Of a stretch of DNA of 64,000 bases, positions 58,305-64,000 are shown one piece after another; position 1 is the first letter of the stretch; every line of letters begins with the position of its first letter. The stretch is from Balanoglossus misakiensis (lineage: Eukaryota > Hemichordata): positions 6,200,001-6,264,000 of the forward strand of contig CM082584.2 of assembly GCA_040954595.2 (NCBI GenBank), read 5' to 3'. A model generated the notes under the pieces. The model had not been told where the DNA came from. It did no database searches and was given only the letters and a program-made list of their open reading frames with translations. The position numbers and the translations under genes were made by a program.

Positions 58305-58976
58305 TTATTTTCGTGACCGAATGTTCTCGGAGCAAAGTGGCCGACCGTGAACGCACGGACGACAGCCTCCCATCCACGAATATCCACGGTGCCTTCGGGT
58401 CAACGATAGGTCAACGAGACTCCTACACTCCATTACCTCGCTATAAACCATTGCGGTTCATGCTGTAGACGTCCAACCATCCAACTAATGGCTTCTCAGC
58501 ATCAGATTGTATCAGGCGAATCTGATCATCGCCGGACCACACAGTCCGCTGATGCGATTGACCTGCGGTATTACTCGTTAAGAAAAAAAAATGAAAGCAG
58601 ATATGTCTATAGTCTCTGGTTCACAATTTTAATATTAGCAATTCATGGAATTGTTTTGAATGGAATCTCGGTCTGCTACCTTTAACATGGTCACTCCGAG
58701 GCCGGGGTTCATGATTTATACCATAGACCCTGGAGCGAAAGGGTCTATTTTTATACCATGCAGCAGCATGGTGTCGTGTAGACGAGTATTTACATAAGCG
58801 CACCTTTGGCTGCAAATATAACTGCAACATGGTGGTCACGCCCCGATCACTCTACATTCGGGACGCTCCTAATTATACGCATGTTACACTGTATATACAT
58901 ACCACAAAGTATGTTTACAATGCGTTATCACTCTGGTCTTCCTTGCCTGATAATTTGAAGCATGTCCGTGAGCCTA

Positions 58977-59134
58977 TTAAAGGTATACAGTCACCTTTAA
59001 TTTAAAATGGCGTGTATGAGAGCTCTGTAGAACATGTAGTGGCGCTCTTATTTTCACGTGGTAACCCACTGAAAATATGTGATTGGCGAGATCTCTAATT
59101 TCCGTGGTAACCGTCGAAGTGACCGTATATACCA
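58977..59134. mobile_element. MITE family B, copy 3 (eroded)
   Basis: Left end TTAAAGGTATACAGTCACCT and the shared centre are clear; the right end has lost its TTAA. Confidence 0.75.
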
Positions 59135-59884
59135 GGCTTCAAACTGTGTAGACATGGGTTTTTATGTCTTTTTAGAATTGATTTATAACCATCCATGAGG
59201 GTGGCGCAAGCTATGCTTTGGTTGTTTATTGGTAGCATTCTATCAGTAGTAGTATAACAAAGAAAACCGTAATAACAATTTCAAATCGAATGTGGACTGC
59301 AGCCTACATGCGCCGTATTAAACTTTGAACTCGGCGTTTAAAACGGCTTTCAACAACTTACCCTTTGAAAATACATTCACCACTAACAATGGCTATAATG
59401 ACAGGACGGTCAATATGACCGTGGTTTGTACACTATCAACAATGCACACTGTTGGTTTAATACTGTGGCTACTCACCTCACTTCGGTGACACGACGTCGG
59501 TTATGCTACATTACGAGCCGGATACATGTATGTATTAAACCAGTGTTATTTGGACTCCACTGTCGATGTCGCGCAGGGTGTAAACGTCCTTTCCCTGGCT
59601 CAGCTGAGAGAGAACTCGCGCGACGCAATGTCTCCCTCGCGCGATCAGTCGAGAAGGTAAAACAACGTAATGCCGCCACCTCTGTGGAATTCTTGTCACT
59701 TCAGATCAAAGCTGACGTAGTTCGAAGGGAGAAATTAAGTCGCCTAGGAACTAGGAATTCTGGTCGTCGGTTTGGGAAAGTGACGTTGTATTCTATGCTC
59801 ACCTGTGACCCTGCTGTCACGTGCTCGGGTTCAAATTTGCATATAATAGGCCAATCGGCTTTGTGGTTCTGTTGCGTGATAAAG

Positions 59885-59912
59885 CACGGTCACTCCACGT
59901 GGAGTGACCGTG
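59885..59912. promoter_or_regulatory. 28-bp perfect palindrome with E-box centre
   Basis: CACGGTCACTCC followed by ACGT and its mirror, with CACGTG at the centre and inverted GGTCA half-sites. A second imperfect copy (CACGGTCACT...AGTGACCGTG) is at 59952-59976. It may be a transposon end or a binding site. Confidence 0.4.
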
Positions 59913-60018
59913 GTGAAAGCAATAATCAAGTGATTTGTGGATATGTTGACTCACGGTCACTTTACGAGTGACCGTGGTGGGCGACAGCGCTGCGTGATAA
60001 GGGGGTGTGTTTCAAAAT

Positions 60019-60084
60019 GGTGGTGGTGGTGGTGGTGGTGGTGGTGGTGGTGGTGGTGGTGGTGGTGGTGGTGGTGGTGGTGGT
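60019..60084 (+). repeat. (GGT)n trinucleotide repeat
   Basis: About 22 GGT units without interruption. Confidence 0.95.
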
Positions 60085-60408
60085 GCTGTCCAACAAAATT
60101 GTGGTCGTCTACACTCGTTCCGAAGGATTGGAAGATACCCCTTGTCCAACACACAAAAAACGACGATTCAAGGTGTAACGATCCTAGATCTGGATGATAT
60201 AGATATTATGCTAGTGAACACGTTGCATTTTGGCTGCGGTTCTCATTTATTTTCCAATAAAAAAGTATGAAAAAACAGTATAAGTGTTATAAAAGTAAAA
60301 CATATTCAATGCTATCAAGTACAGATATTCCCCTGCTTTAAGTGATCACAAGCTAAGATGGACTAAATGTAAAGTACTTGCTTGATAAGCCTTGAACGCC
60401 CTATGTCT

Positions 60409-60752
60409 TTAAAGGGACAAAGTCTCTCTCTCGCTGCCCTTTTTTCCATTAATTATGTTTGATACAAGACACTGTTTATGTTAATGTACATGTGGATATA
60501 TAGTGAATCAATATATACTTCCATCCCACTTGTAGGATATGAGAGTAAAAACTCGTCCAAAATGAATAAATGGTAAAGAACGATTATTCATTTTGGCAAT
60601 TTTTTCACTCTCCTATCTATAAGAGGGATGGAAGTTGTGTGTGGTTGAACGTTCATTCACTATATATCCACATGTAGAATAACAAACGGTGTCTTGTATC
60701 AAATATAATTAATGGAAAAAAGGGCAGCGAGAGAGAGACTTTGTCCCTTTAA
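60409..60752. mobile_element. MITE family A, full copy
   Basis: TTAA at both ends with the palindromic body of 12327-12682; the best preserved of the family with that copy. Confidence 0.85.
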
Positions 60753-61584
60753 CTATGCTTTAATACAGGGCATAAGCCAAGAGAAACACTTGCTAAAATA
60801 ACATTGTTACGCACTGCTACTATATACACGAGATCCAAACTTTTCAGTTTGGTTGCTGTAAATAGACATTTAATCACACTCTCAAAGAATTTTCATTTTT
60901 TTCCATACAAAACTTTATTAGCAGCTTAAAACTTATGATTTTAGGTATAGGTTTCTAAATCCGTTCTTTTAAGATGCAAAACAAACAAACAATACTACAA
61001 AATGTCGTGATACAGAAAGTTCATAGAAAGGGTTTTCCTTTGTTATGCATACTTCTTTGGTTTAAAACATTTTGTTTGACTGAGAAGTATGTCAGTGGAA
61101 GGTTTTCACGAACCTCACAAGCTAGTACATTAAAGGGAAGGGGTCGACGCGCCGCGTGGGTGTCCCCCTAGGTGAGAATATGTCCTCCCATACAAGCGCA
61201 AACCCCACTGCAGTCGCCACGACCTACCAGGATCTTCAGTTGCTGTCATGCCCACTCTTTGCTACGATTGGCTGCTTTGTTCACTCTAAGAATTATCCAA
61301 ATTTCAGGGATTTGTGGATGAATTGTAAATGTTTATCAACAAACAAACGCGGCGCGACGACCGCTTCCCTTTAAAGTATATTCTTTCTCGAAACATTTGC
61401 CCTAACCAATACATTTACGTACCCCGTTTAAGTAACTTAGTTCGCCACTGCACTCAACCGAAATACGGCCGTCAGTTTGTTACCCTAAATCAGCAAGAAA
61501 GAACTACATGTACAAATATGCAAATTACATGACCCAACACTCCGCGCTGATTGGTTGGGGCTCGGTGTTTCTGCCCCCGGGGAC
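60753..61584. other. Intergenic, no gene seen
   Basis: Short open frames near 61.0-61.5 kb lack family features. It is the 3' side of GPI-type copy 2. Confidence 0.35.
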
Positions 61585-63599
61585 TCATTTCCACCAGACC
61601 ATGGAGACAACATACAACAAAGAGATCATGGTTGCCAGCATTGGAGACTTCATGGTACCGGCAGAGGCGTCGCAGTAGATATTGCCATCCCTTAGTTGCT
61701 GCTCGGACTGCCTCAGCTGCTCAGCCGTGAAAATGGTGCACAGATTTCGTGAGTTGTCCACTTGGCATGTCACGACGTTGTTGTATTCCCTGAAAATAGC
61801 AAGATGTTGTTTTTTTTAATAAACTTGCAGGCGAATGGCCAAACTACGTCACAATATGGTGCAAATTAATACGTTTCGGCGTGTTTTACTTGGTTGTACA
61901 TTTTGAGATTGGTTTCCCGGGACTGTCAATAAAAAACCATGCGATTCTATTCTAGTGTTGGGATGGAGAGATAGCTACTCTGGCTATCCAATGACAAAAA
62001 AAAAACATAGTGAGGTTAAAGATTCCTACATGAATGTCAACTCATAGACTATTGTCAAGTTAAGCACTAGTTGTTCCTTCCCTGGGGTTGATTTTTTTTC
62101 GCTTCAGCTCGAGTAAAAAGTGTCAACAGTTTGCTCCAGTATTAACATGCCACTTGGTATGCGTTCAAAATTCACGGAAATGTCAAACATACTTTCAGAT
62201 GATGGGAAATGGAATGCGAGAAGGCAAACACAAATACAATTAGAAGAAATATAACCAATTTCCATGCTACTCTGTCGTACATAATAGATTTAGTGATTCC
62301 ACACGACGGTAAGTTACACTTACCTGCACAGTCGCTCGTCAAGTGGGTCCTCCCGGAAGATCTCAAAGTAAGTGTTTGAACACATGCCCATTTCAGAGGC
62401 GTAGTTATCCTCACAGCCTTCAATTTGCCCGGCGGGAATGTTACCAACAGTCGGTAGCGTTGACCAGATGTCATCACAGAGGATCGACTCGTAAAGGTCA
62501 ACTTTTGACAAAGACGTTCCCATGAAGTTTTCCATTGTACGGACAACGTCTGGGTCCTGGTTCTCACGGCACGCATCAACCGCTGAGGCTATACAGTCGC
62601 GGGTGTTGTTCATTACGGCACTATATCAAGCAGACAGACGGAAATAATCATTCATGTGTGTTTCTATAATTGGTGCATCTGTTCGACGGTTGGCGTCCCA
62701 GATATCATTATCAAATAACCTCTAAATGTTTATTACTGTCAAAAATGACATGCGTGGCGGTATTTGCCGCCATGTCTTACAACTAAAACTTCAGAACAGT
62801 GTGTGGTAAGCCCATTGTTTACCGTTTTTTCCTTACCTGCAATTGTGTTTACTTAGACGCAGTGTGCGAACCGCCGCCCTCATACAATCACCGAACACGC
62901 TGTTTATCCATGACGGAACCTCTTGTGATGTCGTCGGGCATCCCGAAGGCTGTCCAAACCCGAAACCGAGTAGACAAGCTAATTGAAAAAAAATGTACTT
63001 TAATAGTTGCACGTTTTGGTGATTACGGTAGATGGGAGTCTTTTTACTCCGATACAGCCAACACTAAAATACATCGAATACTTTAAATGGCCGCGGCCAT
63101 AATTGCTGTACACACCCCCAAAAAAAGAACAAGCTCTAGGTCAGAGGGCAGGTCGGTTATGTCAAGGGTATCCCTCCTCCAGGTGTCATGTCAAGCGCCC
63201 TCATACAGAAACTACAATACAGTGTCTGTCACATTTCAGTGATTGTAGACGTGGATACATGATTGTATACGATTAGCCAAAACAATCTGCTTGTTATGCA
63301 TGCGCTATTGGTATGATTTGTTTCTAACAGCCAGGTACGCTGGGCAAAACATTCTTATTTTCATCTTTTAGGCAATTGCTGTTGAAGGTATACTGTTTTT
63401 AGCTTGGGACTAGTTGTCAAGTTCACTTGCTGGCTTTCGATTGATCATTTCCCGCCAAAAAACAGTACTCTCTCTCTTCTATGAGTGCACTTATGTCGTT
63501 CTTTAGAATGGGAATGTTCATGATATTTTGTTTATATGCTCGGGGGAATGGACCGAGAGAACTTAGTGCCTACCTGTCAACAAGCTGACGACGAATACT
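61585..63599 (-). CDS. Cys-rich, probably GPI-anchored surface protein, copy 2 (5' end unresolved)
   Basis: Secure exons are 62620-62324 and 61789-61585, joined in phase 2 (TGC AG/GTAAGT to AG/G). A probable upstream exon ends at 63574 (GTT GAC AG/GTAGGC, phase 2, SIRRQLVD). The repeat and cysteine plan matches copy 1: DCIASAVDAC...ILCDD, GCEDNYASEMGMC, PLDERLC, then REYNNVVTCQ...LC...IYCD. A hydrophobic C-terminal tail (MLATMISLLYVVSMVWW) follows small residues (DASAGT), as in GPI-anchor signals. The signal peptide was not located and may lie at the right edge or beyond. Confidence 0.75.
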
Positions 63600-64000
63600 C
63601 TGCAAGTCATTGTTCTCATCAGTTGAGCGTGTGCACGTTCAATATTTCAGCTTCTCTGTCAGTGTATTCCACAACCCTGTAAATTTAAAGCATGATTGTT
63701 GCGATACGTGATAAGGTATAGGCTGCCTTCAGGGAACACATTCCCACTATAATGTAGGTATACAAGTTACATGTACGTACTGAATATGCCCATGTACTTG
63801 CGCTCGTGTCACAATATTGTTTGCAGGTATATGACCCTGTAGGAAGTTTCAACAAACTTTGTCATAATTGTAGACGCTTCATCGCTTTTGGTGCGGCGTT
63901 TCTGTGTACATGTATATGCCAATACACCCTCCTAAACCTAACACCTGTTACTCCAAATTTAGTTGAAATCTGATCAGTCGTTTTTGAGATAGCGATGACA
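62621..64000. other. Right edge of the window
   Basis: Contains the candidate exon ending at 63574 and otherwise no recognisable gene. The start of GPI-type copy 2 may be outside the window. Confidence 0.35.

Noticed and set aside
59426-59971. 181-codon plus-strand frame
   Set aside because: No family features, unusual composition, and it runs into the palindromes; most likely chance.
59937-60270. Poly-Trp, poly-Gly and poly-His frames
   Set aside because: Artefacts of the GGT repeat.
1-64000. CRISPR arrays, bacterial operons, ribosome-binding sites, rRNA or tRNA genes
   Set aside because: None seen; the window is spliced eukaryotic DNA and the tandem repeats are microsatellites or MITEs.

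Overview
The window is eukaryotic nuclear DNA, not bacterial. Genes are split by GT-AG introns, introns and intergenic DNA are AT-rich, microsatellites are abundant, and several families of short inverted-repeat transposons recur. The gene set points to an invertebrate deuterostome: a death-effector-domain (DED) NB-ARC protein, an ST3Gal-type sialyltransferase, an SLC16 carrier, a CYP1-like P450, two CD225/dispanin proteins and an F-type-lectin-like membrane protein. Amphioxus is my first guess and a hemichordate my second; this is inference from gene content, not a species identification.

Layout, left to right. At 1.2-7.1 kb (minus) a three-exon gene encodes about 1514 residues: DED, helical region, NB-ARC ATPase, winged helix, helical repeats, parallel beta-helix and a C-terminal MYND zinc finger. 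At 7.3-9.4 kb lie nested foldback elements and a duplicated fragment. At 9.4-12.3 kb I see no gene. At 12.7-19.1 kb (minus) a nine-exon sialyltransferase carries an expanded repeat-rich stem exon. At 21.7-25.9 kb (minus) lies a six-exon SLC16 transporter.

From 26.8 to 41.1 kb (minus) there are three related genes for tiny secreted peptides. Two give clean 80- and 82-residue products with six matching cysteines; the third is diverged or broken. All three keep the same signal exon, a 5' untranslated exon and a TATA-like box. Interleaved with them are a cysteine-rich, probably GPI-anchored protein (29.7-30.7 kb) and the only convincing plus-strand gene, an intronless CYP1-like P450 (36.6-38.1 kb).

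From 42.4 to 56.1 kb (minus) two CD225/dispanin genes flank a type II membrane protein with a Thr/Pro stalk and two tandem F-type-lectin-like domains. A second copy of the cysteine-rich GPI-type gene lies at 61.6-63.6 kb (minus) and may run off the right edge.

The left gene looks like an intracellular immune sensor. The right half is rich in secreted or surface proteins of types often used at the host-microbe boundary (small cysteine-rich peptides, lectin, dispanins). The sequence does not show that they work together; it shows recent local duplication (peptides, lectin domains, GPI-type proteins, dispanins). Exon models below were built by hand from splice consensus and phase continuity. Where all phases join to an open frame I give high confidence; elsewhere I say what does not fit.
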